Source: an uncultured Prevotella sp. (lineage in GTDB: Bacteria; Bacteroidota; Bacteroidia; Bacteroidales; Bacteroidaceae). Taken from it: a stretch of 64,000 bases of DNA. Shown piece by piece: positions 42,323 to 51,417 of the stretch (its first letter is position 1; each line of letters starts with the position of its first letter). The notes beneath the pieces are model-generated. The model searched no databases. It had not been told where the DNA came from and saw only the letters and a list, made by a program, of their open reading frames with translations. A program made the position numbers and the translations under genes. The DNA is taken from NCBI GenBank assembly GCA_900315035.1, contig OMXO01000019.1, positions 1 through 64,000 of the forward strand, in the 5' to 3' direction.

Positions 42323-43388
42323 ATCCTAAAATATTCTTGTTGAATGCTTCTTCTTGATCCTGCATTAAGGTAATGTAGATAGGTAATACATAGAGTTGCT
42401 GACGCACTTCATCGCTAAGGCCATTCATATCTTTTAGGCGCGTGACATCCTTCTCTGTGGTAACAATGAGTTTGGGGGAGGAAAGGGCTTTGAAGGCCTC
42501 GTTGATGCGAGCTACATCCTTGGCTGTAAACTGGTGGTGGTCATCAAAAGCCAATGGCTCAATCCGTTTGGCATAAGGCTGCAGATCGAGCTTCATTTGT
42601 TCGGGTGAGGCAATGCCTGTCACTAAAAGAACGTTTTCGTCCGACAATGCTTCAATCCTTTTAGAAATATTCTTGTCTGACCTATTAAATACAGGTTGAA
42701 GTGATTCGTACTTGTGGGTGGAGAAGTATAACTGTTGGTACGGGAAAAGATTCAACGCTTTTGTAATAACTCGAAAGTCCATAGGTTTCAAGTCGGTGGG
42801 GCATTTGGTGACAATAACAATGTCTGCCCTGTTCTTGCTTTTTACCGGTTCGCGTAAGCGTCCTGCTGGCAATAACTCATCATAAATGATAAGACGGTGA
42901 TAATCTACAAGCAGGATATTGATACCCGGTTTAACATAGCGGTGCTGGAAGGCATCATCGAGGATAATGACGTCAATATCCTTGCCAGCCTCTCTCCCAA
43001 TGAGTTTCTCAATGCCACGTGTACGCTTCTGGTCCACAGCCACAGTGATATCAGGGAATTTCTTGTAAATCTGATATGGCTCATCACCTATTTCGCGGCT
43101 GGTGGTGTTTTTGTCGGCCAACAGGAAACCTGTAGTCTTTCGCTTGTAGCCTCGGCTGAGCATGGCGACGCTCATTTGGCCCTTCAATAACCGGATAAGG
43201 TATTCAACATGTGGAGTCTTTCCTGTTCCGCCAACTGTGATGTTACCCACAGAGATAACTGGCGTCGAATAGGAACGGCTTTTCAGAATACCCATATCAA
43301 AGAGTAGGTTCCTGAAGGCAACACCCCAGCCGTAGAGTCGGCTTAGAGGGCGCAGACTTTTGTTTATAGTGATGAGGTCGCCTTCCAT
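42207..43388 (-). CDS. lpxK: Tetraacyldisaccharide 4'-kinase LpxK
   Basis: A 393-aa membrane-associated kinase of lipid A synthesis that phosphorylates the 4' position of the disaccharide precursor. [18 protein letters not shown] is its P-loop, [20 protein letters not shown] holds the catalytic acid pair, and [10 protein letters not shown] and [10 protein letters not shown] follow. The C-terminal 40 residues, after [11 protein letters not shown], are hydrophilic, look unlike the family and run through the start of pnp. This suggests that an earlier stop was lost. It starts 6 bp after sppA. Confidence 0.92.
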   Translation of the reverse strand: MEGDLITINKSLRPLSRLYGWGVAFRNLLFDMGILKSRSYSTPVISVGNITVGGTGKTPHVEYLIRLLKGQMSVAMLSRGYKRKTTGFLLADKNTTSREIGDEPYQIYKKFPDITVAVDQKRTRGIEKLIGREAGKDIDVIILDDAFQHRYVKPGINILLVDYHRLIIYDELLPAGRLREPVKSKNRADIVIVTKCPTDLKPMDFRVITKALNLFPYQQLYFSTHKYESLQPVFNRSDKNISKRIEALSDENVLLVTGIASPEQMKLDLQPYAKRIEPLAFDDHHQFTAKDVARINEAFKALSSPKLIVTTEKDVTRLKDMNGLSDEVRQQLYVLPIYITLMQDQEEAFNKNILGYVRKNSRNSILVRDKDDHKAQDSDSSGDRPRTISFRNN

Positions 43389-43394
43389 GAATAG

Positions 43395-45191
43395 TTATTT
43401 TACACGAATATCTTCAAGCATGCGAGCCTGGATGCGGCTACCGTCCTTGATGGTCTGGCGTATTTCCATCAGCGGCTGATAAAGGTCACCGAGTAGCAGG
43501 CGGAGCTCACCGTCGAGGTAAGTGCCCTTGTTCTCCTTGGGGAACAGGTTATCCATCCAGTCGCCTTTGCCGGGATAGGTTACTGTATAGAAATCTTTTA
43601 CCTTGGCCAACTCTGCTGCTTTCTTGATGGCATCGTCAAGACTTCCCAGTTTATCTACAAGTTTAATCTTGACAGCATCAGTAGCCAACCATACTCTACC
43701 TTGTGCGATAGAATCAACCTCTTCAGGCTTCATGCCACGCCCCTCAGATACGATATTGAGGAAACTGATATAGCCACGATCGATATGCCCCTGAAGGTAT
43801 TTCATCTCATCTGCATTGTCTTTTGCTAATACCAGATTTTCTTCAGCATCTGTGTATTTGTTTGTCTTTACACCGTCGAAGGTTATACCGAGTTTGTCTG
43901 TGACCAAACCGCTAAAATTCGGAACCATACCAAAAATACCAATACTGCCTGTTATCGTTGTTGGCTCGGCATAAATGAAGTTGGCTGGTGAACTGATCCA
44001 GTATCCGCCAGAGGCAGCAGCTCCACCCATGGATACCACAACAGGCTTTTTGGCCTTCAATAGTTTTACCGCATGGCGGATTTGTTCAGAGGCTACGGCG
44101 CTACCACCACCAGAGTTCACGCGGAATACTACCGCTTTAATGTCTTCATCGTCAGCCAGTTTACGAAGGTCTTCTGCAGTTGTTTTTCCTACGATATTAT
44201 GTCCACCACCTGACAGCAGATCCATAGCGCTATTATCGACGATGCTGCCATAGGCATAATAAACAGCGATCTTATCGCCTTCCTCATTTTTCTCTGACTT
44301 TACTTTGAGCATGTTGGAGAGCGTCAGCTGAGGAATATCTTCGTCCTTGTCGAGTTTGAGTCGGCTTTTAATCTCTGCTTTAATCTCTTCTGGAAATAGA
44401 ATCTTGTCAATGAGGCCAGCTTTGATATAATCCTTGTTGTCGGCAAACATGACAATACTGTCATTTGCCAGTTGGTTCAGTTGTTCCGCCTTGACCTTAC
44501 GACCTTCGGAGATTTCCTTCAACCAATAGTTCCAGATGCCGTTCAGGTAAACGGTTCGCTGTTCACGGTCGTATTCGCTCATGCCTGTCATGGTGTTAGA
44601 CTCCACATAACTCTTGTATTTACCGACTTTGGCTGCTTGGTATTTTATGCCTAATTTGTCGTAAAGGCCTTTATAGTACTCGCTTTTGCCACCAAGTCCC
44701 TTGAAGTCTATCATTCCCTCACCGTTGAGGTATATTTTATCAGCTACAGAAGCCACATAATAGCTTGCCTGCATGTACTGGTCTGCGTAAGCTACAATCC
44801 ATTTTCCACTCTTTTTGAAGTCTTTGAGAGCATCACGCAACTGCTGGGCTGTAGCAGGGGAGTCGAACGAAGCAAGGCCACCTTCAAGATAGATGCCTTT
44901 GATATCTTCATGATCCCGTGCTTTGCGGATACTGCTGATCAGGTCATCAAGTCCCATGGCATCCATGTCGCCCATATCCATCAATTCACTAAGAGGCGAA
45001 CCTTCTTCGGCACGTTCATTGATGATGCCATCAAGCTTAATAACAAAAACGGAGTTCTCCTTAACTTTGGTAGAGGCAGAATCGCTAGCCACCATTCCTA
45101 GTAACGAGATGACTAAGAAGAATCCCATTACGACCATGAAGATCACAATACCACATACGGTGGCAAGTGTCATTTTGAAGAATTGTTTCAT
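43395..45191 (-). CDS. sppA: Signal peptide peptidase SppA, long type
   Basis: A 598-aa membrane serine protease that clears cut signal peptides. One membrane segment is at residues 7-35. It has two ClpP-like repeats: the first holds the likely catalytic lysine (YQAAKVGKYKSYVE) and the second the serine (MGGAAASGGYWIS). This is the 67K form found in Gram-negatives. I start it at the ATG at 45191; the longer frame from 45263 runs through a TACCTTTG box. It heads the gene string with lpxK, pnp and thiL. Confidence 0.92.
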   Translation of the reverse strand: MKQFFKMTLATVCGIVIFMVVMGFFLVISLLGMVASDSASTKVKENSVFVIKLDGIINERAEEGSPLSELMDMGDMDAMGLDDLISSIRKARDHEDIKGIYLEGGLASFDSPATAQQLRDALKDFKKSGKWIVAYADQYMQASYYVASVADKIYLNGEGMIDFKGLGGKSEYYKGLYDKLGIKYQAAKVGKYKSYVESNTMTGMSEYDREQRTVYLNGIWNYWLKEISEGRKVKAEQLNQLANDSIVMFADNKDYIKAGLIDKILFPEEIKAEIKSRLKLDKDEDIPQLTLSNMLKVKSEKNEEGDKIAVYYAYGSIVDNSAMDLLSGGGHNIVGKTTAEDLRKLADDEDIKAVVFRVNSGGGSAVASEQIRHAVKLLKAKKPVVVSMGGAAASGGYWISSPANFIYAEPTTITGSIGIFGMVPNFSGLVTDKLGITFDGVKTNKYTDAEENLVLAKDNADEMKYLQGHIDRGYISFLNIVSEGRGMKPEEVDSIAQGRVWLATDAVKIKLVDKLGSLDDAIKKAAELAKVKDFYTVTYPGKGDWMDNLFPKENKGTYLDGELRLLLGDLYQPLMEIRQTIKDGSRIQARMLEDIRVK

Positions 45192-45223
45192 AATAAGTTG
45201 TCTATTATTTGGATATCCGATTG

Positions 45224-45231
45224 CAAAGGTA
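45224..45231 (-). promoter_or_regulatory. -7 box TACCTTTG for sppA
   Basis: TACCTTTG on the minus strand lies 32 bp ahead of the sppA ATG. The -33 region is a poor match. Confidence 0.65.
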
Positions 45232-45270
45232 CACATTTTTTTGAAAGAAAGGCACATCTTCAATAAAAAA

Positions 45271-45302
45271 TTTGGTTTAATCAGATTTTCAATATACCTT
45301 TG
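45271..45302 (+). promoter_or_regulatory. Promoter TTTG-N20-TACCTTTG for the GH28 gene
   Basis: TTTG (45271-45274), exactly 20 bp, and TACCTTTG (45295-45302) make a full Bacteroidetes promoter 34 bp ahead of the GH28 ATG. Confidence 0.8.
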
Positions 45303-45336
45303 CAGTCGATAAACTACTTAATAAACAGATCAGAAG

Positions 45337-46683
45337 ATGAAAAATCGTACATTTTTGATGATGGTTGCTTTCCTTGTACCATTGGTAATGACTGGTAAGA
45401 AGAATAAGGCTGTAGAATATTGGCCAGATGGTCAGGAAATATCAGCCTGGTTTAGTGATACTTCCCGTGTGGATGTATCAGGGATGAAACATTATGATGT
45501 GACTGAATATGGTGTCGATCGTTGGACTGATGCTGTTCAAACTAAGGCACTTCAGGCAGTAATTGATCGTTGTGCTGCTGAGGGGGGCGGTGTGGTCGTC
45601 ATTCCAAGAGGCACATTTGTCAGTGGCTCTCTCTTCTTTAAACCAGGCACTCATCTCCAGATAGAAGAGGGTGGGGAACTGAAGGGGTCCGACCGTATTC
45701 GTGATTTTAAGATTGTAAAGACCCGTATGGAGGGACAAACCCTCAATTATTTCGCTGCTTTGGTAAATGCTGATGGTGTAGATGGCTTTACAATAACGGG
45801 GCCTGGCACCATTAACGGCAACGGCCAGAAATACTGGGAGGAGTTCTGGATCCGTCGTCTATACAATCACCAATGTACAAATCTGGAGGCCATGCGACCT
45901 CGAAATGTGTATATTTCTAATTCGAAGAACGTGACGGTGCAGGATGTTAAAATCATCAATTCACCGTTCTGGACAAATCATCTCTATCGATGTGAAAATG
46001 TCCGTTATCTGGGTTGTTTTATCTTTGCCCCAACGGAAAATGTGACACCTTTGGATCCCAGACGTGGCGGTCCGAGTACGGATGCCATCGATCTCGATGT
46101 CTGCAAGAATGTGCTAATCCATGGTTGCTATATGCATGTGAATGATGATGCTGTGGTGTTAAAAGGTGGTAAAGGCACATGGGCTGACAAGAATCCAGAC
46201 AATGGCCCTTGCTCTAACATTATCATTGAGGATTGTACTTATGGAAAGGTTCACGGTTGTCTGACACTCGGGTCGGAAAGTCTTGATGACCATAACGTGA
46301 TATTACGTCGTATTGACGTTAAATCTGCGACTCGTGTACTTTGGTTGAAAATGCGTCCTGATACGCCGCAACATTATGAATATGTGACAGTTAGCGATAT
46401 TAAAGGTAAGTGCGGATCGTTCCTGGTTGTGCGCCCTTGGACTCAGTTCTTTAAGCCTGAGGATCGTCAGGATATGCCTGTCTCGCAGTGCAATAATATC
46501 ACCATCAGAAATATAGAGATGGACTGTCGTAATTTCTTTGATGTAGGAATCTCCGACAAGTATATTCTGAAAGATTTCGTTTTTGAGAACGTCAAAGTCA
46601 GTGATGAAAAAAATGCATTCGACAAGACGATGATAGAAGGCACAACGGTAAGAAATGTTGTCATCAATGGCATAAGTCGCTGA
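45337..46683 (+). CDS. GH28 family pectin-degrading enzyme
   Basis: A 448-aa protein with a signal peptide (to about residue 20). The rest is a right-handed beta-helix with GH28 marks: STDAIDLDVCKNVLIHGC, NDDAVVLKGG with the catalytic aspartates, GKVHGCLTLGSES in place of GHG, and RVLWLKMRPD in place of RIK. It cuts polygalacturonan or rhamnogalacturonan; the changed RIK and GHG blocks suggest an exo-enzyme on short chains. No SusC/D pair is next to it, so it is a stand-alone pectinase gene with its own promoter. Confidence 0.88.
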   Translation: MKNRTFLMMVAFLVPLVMTGKKNKAVEYWPDGQEISAWFSDTSRVDVSGMKHYDVTEYGVDRWTDAVQTKALQAVIDRCAAEGGGVVVIPRGTFVSGSLFFKPGTHLQIEEGGELKGSDRIRDFKIVKTRMEGQTLNYFAALVNADGVDGFTITGPGTINGNGQKYWEEFWIRRLYNHQCTNLEAMRPRNVYISNSKNVTVQDVKIINSPFWTNHLYRCENVRYLGCFIFAPTENVTPLDPRRGGPSTDAIDLDVCKNVLIHGCYMHVNDDAVVLKGGKGTWADKNPDNGPCSNIIIEDCTYGKVHGCLTLGSESLDDHNVILRRIDVKSATRVLWLKMRPDTPQHYEYVTVSDIKGKCGSFLVVRPWTQFFKPEDRQDMPVSQCNNITIRNIEMDCRNFFDVGISDKYILKDFVFENVKVSDEKNAFDKTMIEGTTVRNVVINGISR

Positions 46684-46728
46684 CAATGTGTCATACCCTT
46701 AATGGTTGGCACGGTTTTGGCTGAGTGA

Positions 46729-46760
46729 TAGGCGGAGCGGTAAAATAACTGTTCCGCCTA
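46729..46760. promoter_or_regulatory. Inverted repeat between GH28 gene and groES
   Basis: TAGGCGGA (46729-46736) and TCCGCCTA (46753-46760) form a perfect 8-bp stem with a 16-nt loop, followed by alternating TA. There is no T-run, so it may be a weak terminator or an operator for groES. It is not a CIRCE element. Confidence 0.45.
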
Positions 46761-46799
46761 TATATATTAATAAGGTATAACTCAAAAATATTAAGAATT

Positions 46800-47072
46800 A
46801 TGAACATCAAACCATTAGCAGACCGCGTGCTGGTATTGCCGGCACCTGCAGAAGAGAAGATTGGCGGTATTATTATTCCTGACACCGCTAAGGAGAAACC
46901 TTTGCATGGTAAAATTGTTGCTACAGGCAATGGCACCAAAGACGAAGAGATGATTTTAAAGGCTGGCGACGAAGTGCTCTATGGCAAATATAGTGGTACA
47001 GAGCTGGAGTTTGAGGGCGAGAAGTATCTGATGATGCGTCAGAGCGACGTTCTGGCGATTATTGAAAAATAA
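46800..47072 (+). CDS. groES: Co-chaperonin GroES
   Basis: A 90-aa protein, the lid of the GroEL chamber. It starts [19 protein letters not shown] and includes [14 protein letters not shown], the mobile loop that contacts GroEL, and ends [11 protein letters not shown]. Length is typical for Bacteroidetes. It is 63 bp ahead of groEL and surely co-transcribed. Confidence 0.97.
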   Translation: MNIKPLADRVLVLPAPAEEKIGGIIIPDTAKEKPLHGKIVATGNGTKDEEMILKAGDEVLYGKYSGTELEFEGEKYLMMRQSDVLAIIEK

Positions 47073-47129
47073 TCGAAATGTAAAAATCAAATTGTTACAT
47101 TTTTAAATTATTTAATTTTTAAATTTTGA

Positions 47130-48767
<1,638 letters not shown>

Positions 48768-48829
48768 TCTTATAGTATTAAGCAAGTTGGTGAAAATGAT
48801 ATAATTTTGCTAAGCCAACATAACAAATC

Positions 48830-48863
48830 AAGGGATGGGTTGATTAATCCATCCCTTTTTTTT
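48830..48863 (+). terminator. Terminator of groES-groEL
   Basis: AAGGGATGG (48830-48838) pairs with CCATCCCTT (48849-48857), with a 10-nt loop and eight Ts. Confidence 0.85.
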
Positions 48864-48903
48864 GATTCTTTTGTGCGCACACAACATTTTTTTATTCCAA
48901 AAA

Positions 48904-48935
48904 CTTGGTAATTGATTAAAAACCACTTACCTTTG
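48904..48935 (+). promoter_or_regulatory. Promoter CTTG-N20-TACCTTTG with no protein gene after it
   Basis: CTTG (48904-48907) is one base from TTTG and is followed after 20 bp by TACCTTTG (48928-48935). The next protein gene has its own box at 49111, after a terminator. Confidence 0.65.
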
Positions 48936-48941
48936 CATCGT

Positions 48942-49079
48942 GAATAGTTAGACTTGCTGTTCGCATAATAGTATTAGATACATCAGAATGAAAGATATTT
49001 TTTTTGATTTGTTTTAGTAGATTAGTTTTTAAGTAGTTTGTTTTTGGAACCGATTGTCGTGAGACACTCGGTTTTTTTT
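48942..49079 (+). ncRNA. Orphan short transcript, possible small RNA
   Basis: Between the promoter and the terminator at 49048-49079 lie about 135 nt without a normal gene. The only frame with an ATG is nine codons (MKDIFFDLF, 48989-49018). The RNA is A+U-rich except for the terminator. It could be a small RNA, a tiny mRNA or an attenuated leader of the following gene. Confidence 0.5.
49048..49079 (+). terminator. Terminator of orphan transcript
   Basis: AACCGA (49048-49053) and TCGGTT (49068-49073) pair, with TGTC/GACA inside and a GTGA loop, followed by eight Ts. Confidence 0.8.
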
Positions 49080-49110
49080 GTCTTTATGCTTTTTTTTCGT
49101 AGAAAATGAT

Positions 49111-49118
49111 TACCTTTG
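49111..49118 (+). promoter_or_regulatory. -7 box TACCTTTG for the APH-RapZ fusion gene
   Basis: TACCTTTG lies 8 bp before the ATG at 49127. The longer frame from 49106 starts upstream of the box, so it is not used. Confidence 0.65.
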
Positions 49119-49126
49119 CCCGCAGT

Positions 49127-50686
49127 ATGCAAAAGTTGATAGAACTATATAGGGAATGGAAGGGTGCTGAACCAGCTAATGTCCAGCAGATTCCTGGGGG
49201 TGGAAGTAATCGTACTTATTTTCGTCTGACTGATCCTGATGGTCAGACCGTTGTTGGTGTGATAGGTACAAGTCGTGATGAGGATCATGCTTTTATTTAT
49301 CTTACAGAGCATTTCACACGCCGCAAACTTCCTGTTCCACAAATACTGGCTGCATCTGACGACCAGTTACGTTATTTGCAGACAGACTTGGGCAGTATGT
49401 CGCTTTTTGATGCCATCAGGGGTGGGCGTGAGGCTGGAGGTCGTTACACCCTGAAAGAGCAGGAACTCTTAAAGCGTACTATCCGGGAACTGCCGAATAT
49501 TCAGATTCGTGGTGCGCGTGAACTTGATTTCTCCAACTGTTACCCTCAGGCTGAGTTTGATCAGGATAGTGTCCTCTTCGACTTGAATTATTTCAAATAT
49601 TGTTTCCTGAAAGCTACAGAACTCGACTTTCATGAATTGAAACTCGAAGCCGACTTCCGATTGTTTGCCAAAGACCTGACAAGCGATCCTGATAATCCGG
49701 TGCCAGAGACGGAGTGCTTCTTGTATCGCGATTTCCAAGCTCGTAATGTTATGCTAAACCACGAAGGTTATCCTTTCTTCATTGATTATCAGGGTGGGCG
49801 AAAGGGACCGTATTATTACGATTTGGCTTCATTCTTATGGCAAGCAAGCGCCAGGTATCCTCATAAATTGCGTCGTGACTTGATCTATGAGTACTATAGT
49901 TCGCTGAAAAATTATACAGAGGTTCCTCCTGTACGTCATTTTGCTAACCGGTTGTCATTGTTCGTCCTTTTCCGTACATTGCAAGTGTTAGGGGCTTATG
50001 GCTTCCGCGGCTATTTTGAACAGAAAAAGCATTTTATTGATAGTATTCCTCCTGCCATCCAGAATTTGCGTGAACTACTTTCAAGTTCTACGGTCTTCCA
50101 TTATCCTTACTTGATGGATGTACTGAAACGACTCACGGAACTGCCGCAGTTTGCTCAGATTGAGGCTACTGCAAGCCGAGCTGATGGTTACAAGACAACA
50201 GATTTAAACCCCTATAATGCCCATCCTGCTGATGGTCCTGCCACTTTCTCCAAATACGATGCACAAGGACCTTTGGTGGTGAAGGTCTTTAGTTTCTCTT
50301 ATGGAAAAGGTATTCCCGAAGACGAGAGCGGAAACGGAGGTGGTTATGTGTTTGACTGTCGAAGCACTCATAACCCCGGTCGTTATGAACCTTATAAAAA
50401 GTTAACGGGTCTGGATGAACCTGTTATTCGTTTTTTGGAAGACGATGGTGAAATCCTCACCTTCCTGGATTCTGTCTATAAATTGGCAGATGCTCATGTG
50501 CGTCGCTATATCCAGCGTGGCTTTACCTCGCTAATGTTCTGCTTTGGCTGCACTGGTGGTCAGCACCGTAGCGTCTATTCTGCCCAACATTTAGCCGAAC
50601 ATATCCATCAAAAATTTGGTATTGAGGTTCGCATCGTCCATCGTGAACAAGGTATTTCCCAAACGTTAGAGGCGGGTAATTCCTGA
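49127..50686 (+). CDS. Fusion of APH-type kinase and RapZ C-terminal-like domain
   Basis: A 519-aa two-domain protein. Residues 1-330 are an aminoglycoside-phosphotransferase-like kinase: GGGSNRTYFRL is the glycine-rich loop, CFLYRDFQARNVML the catalytic loop (with D) and FIDYQGGRKGPYYYDLAS the metal-binding part. This kinase is similar in type to the sugar kinases of cell-wall recycling (AmgK). Residues 380-515 resemble the C-terminal domain of RapZ: VKVFSFSYGKG, GGYVFDCRSTHNPG and FGCTGGQHRSVYSAQHLAE, which in RapZ binds a small RNA or glucosamine-6-phosphate. The pairing suggests a link between amino-sugar phosphorylation and sensing; that is inference. Confidence 0.85.
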   Translation: MQKLIELYREWKGAEPANVQQIPGGGSNRTYFRLTDPDGQTVVGVIGTSRDEDHAFIYLTEHFTRRKLPVPQILAASDDQLRYLQTDLGSMSLFDAIRGGREAGGRYTLKEQELLKRTIRELPNIQIRGARELDFSNCYPQAEFDQDSVLFDLNYFKYCFLKATELDFHELKLEADFRLFAKDLTSDPDNPVPETECFLYRDFQARNVMLNHEGYPFFIDYQGGRKGPYYYDLASFLWQASARYPHKLRRDLIYEYYSSLKNYTEVPPVRHFANRLSLFVLFRTLQVLGAYGFRGYFEQKKHFIDSIPPAIQNLRELLSSSTVFHYPYLMDVLKRLTELPQFAQIEATASRADGYKTTDLNPYNAHPADGPATFSKYDAQGPLVVKVFSFSYGKGIPEDESGNGGGYVFDCRSTHNPGRYEPYKKLTGLDEPVIRFLEDDGEILTFLDSVYKLADAHVRRYIQRGFTSLMFCFGCTGGQHRSVYSAQHLAEHIHQKFGIEVRIVHREQGISQTLEAGNS

Positions 50687-50864
50687 TGACCGTTTCTTGA
50701 TTGAAAAAAATCTTTACCGGGAAAAGTGCTGATACAGAGCCTTTTCCCGTTGTTTTTGTTACATATAACAAACAAAATGATACATTTGGTGATGGTTTGG
50801 AAGGCGGGATTACCTCTTTTCTGTGATATGACCTGTTGATATTTCACATGTTTGGCATTTTTTT

Positions 50865-50925
50865 GTCCCACCCCCTGGGACAATTGGTCCCACCCTATGG
50901 GACTAAACGTCCCACCCCCTGGGAC
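50865..50925. repeat. Three 17-bp hairpin units with 22-bp period
   Basis: GTCCCA-5 nt-TGGGAC occurs at 50865-50881, 50887-50903 and 50909-50925, exactly 22 bp apart. The loops are CCCCC, CCCTA and CCCCC. The six arm bases are perfect in all three. From 50687 to 51293 I see no protein gene that I trust; a 63-codon frame at 51056 overlaps the next repeat. Confidence 0.85.
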
Positions 50926-50993
50926 AAATGTTATCCAACGTAAAACGCCTGTTTCAGTCTGTCTTTTCCTGTGAATACAGATAATAATTGGTG

Positions 50994-51080
50994 TTGCATA
51001 CACTAAAATATTGCTTGCATACACTAACTAATCAGCAGATTATCAGACAGATAATATGCTAGTGTATGCAGTGTATGCAA
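50994..51080. repeat. Repeats of TTGCATACACTA in direct and inverted order
   Basis: TTGCATACACTAA occurs at 50994-51006 and 51015-51027. Its complement occurs as TAGTGTATGCA (51060-51070) followed directly by GTGTATGCAA. The inner copies form an 11-bp perfect stem around ATTATC/GATAAT, giving a long hairpin. Confidence 0.75.
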
Positions 51081-51293
51081 AAACTAAAAATAAAATTCCA
51101 GAGGTAAGTTCTCTTCAAGGAAACCACAGCAGATATTCTCCTGCTGTCAGTAGGGATGAGGTTCTGACCATAAAAGATATCAAATGTATGTGGTTTTTGT
51201 TTAATGAGTGGATTTTCGCTTGGGGAATAGCGGCTTGTTATTTTTGAATAAGTCCTTGATACTATTAATAAAATATAATTTATTTAAAATATG

Positions 51294-51301
51294 TAATTTT
51301 G
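51294..51301 (+). promoter_or_regulatory. -7 box TAATTTTG of the xus operon
   Basis: TAATTTTG matches TAnnTTTG 116 bp ahead of xusA, which leaves a leader of about 110 nt, common for SusC-type operons. The -33 region is A+T-rich without a clear TTTG. Confidence 0.5.
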
Positions 51302-51417
51302 CACCCGCAATTTAGCGATAGGGCACTAGCCAGTACTTAAACGATGTGAAAAGTAGGACTAACTTAGTTAAAATTATAATAAAACCAAAAAAACAGTATG
51401 AATCAAAATCAGTCAAA

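Noticed and set aside
46729-46760. CIRCE element of groES
   Set aside because: The arms do not match the CIRCE sequence; it is only a short C+G-rich inverted repeat.
51056-51247. 63-codon plus-strand frame ahead of xusA
   Set aside because: It begins inside the TTGCATACACTA repeat; composition is not convincing and no promoter box lies upstream.
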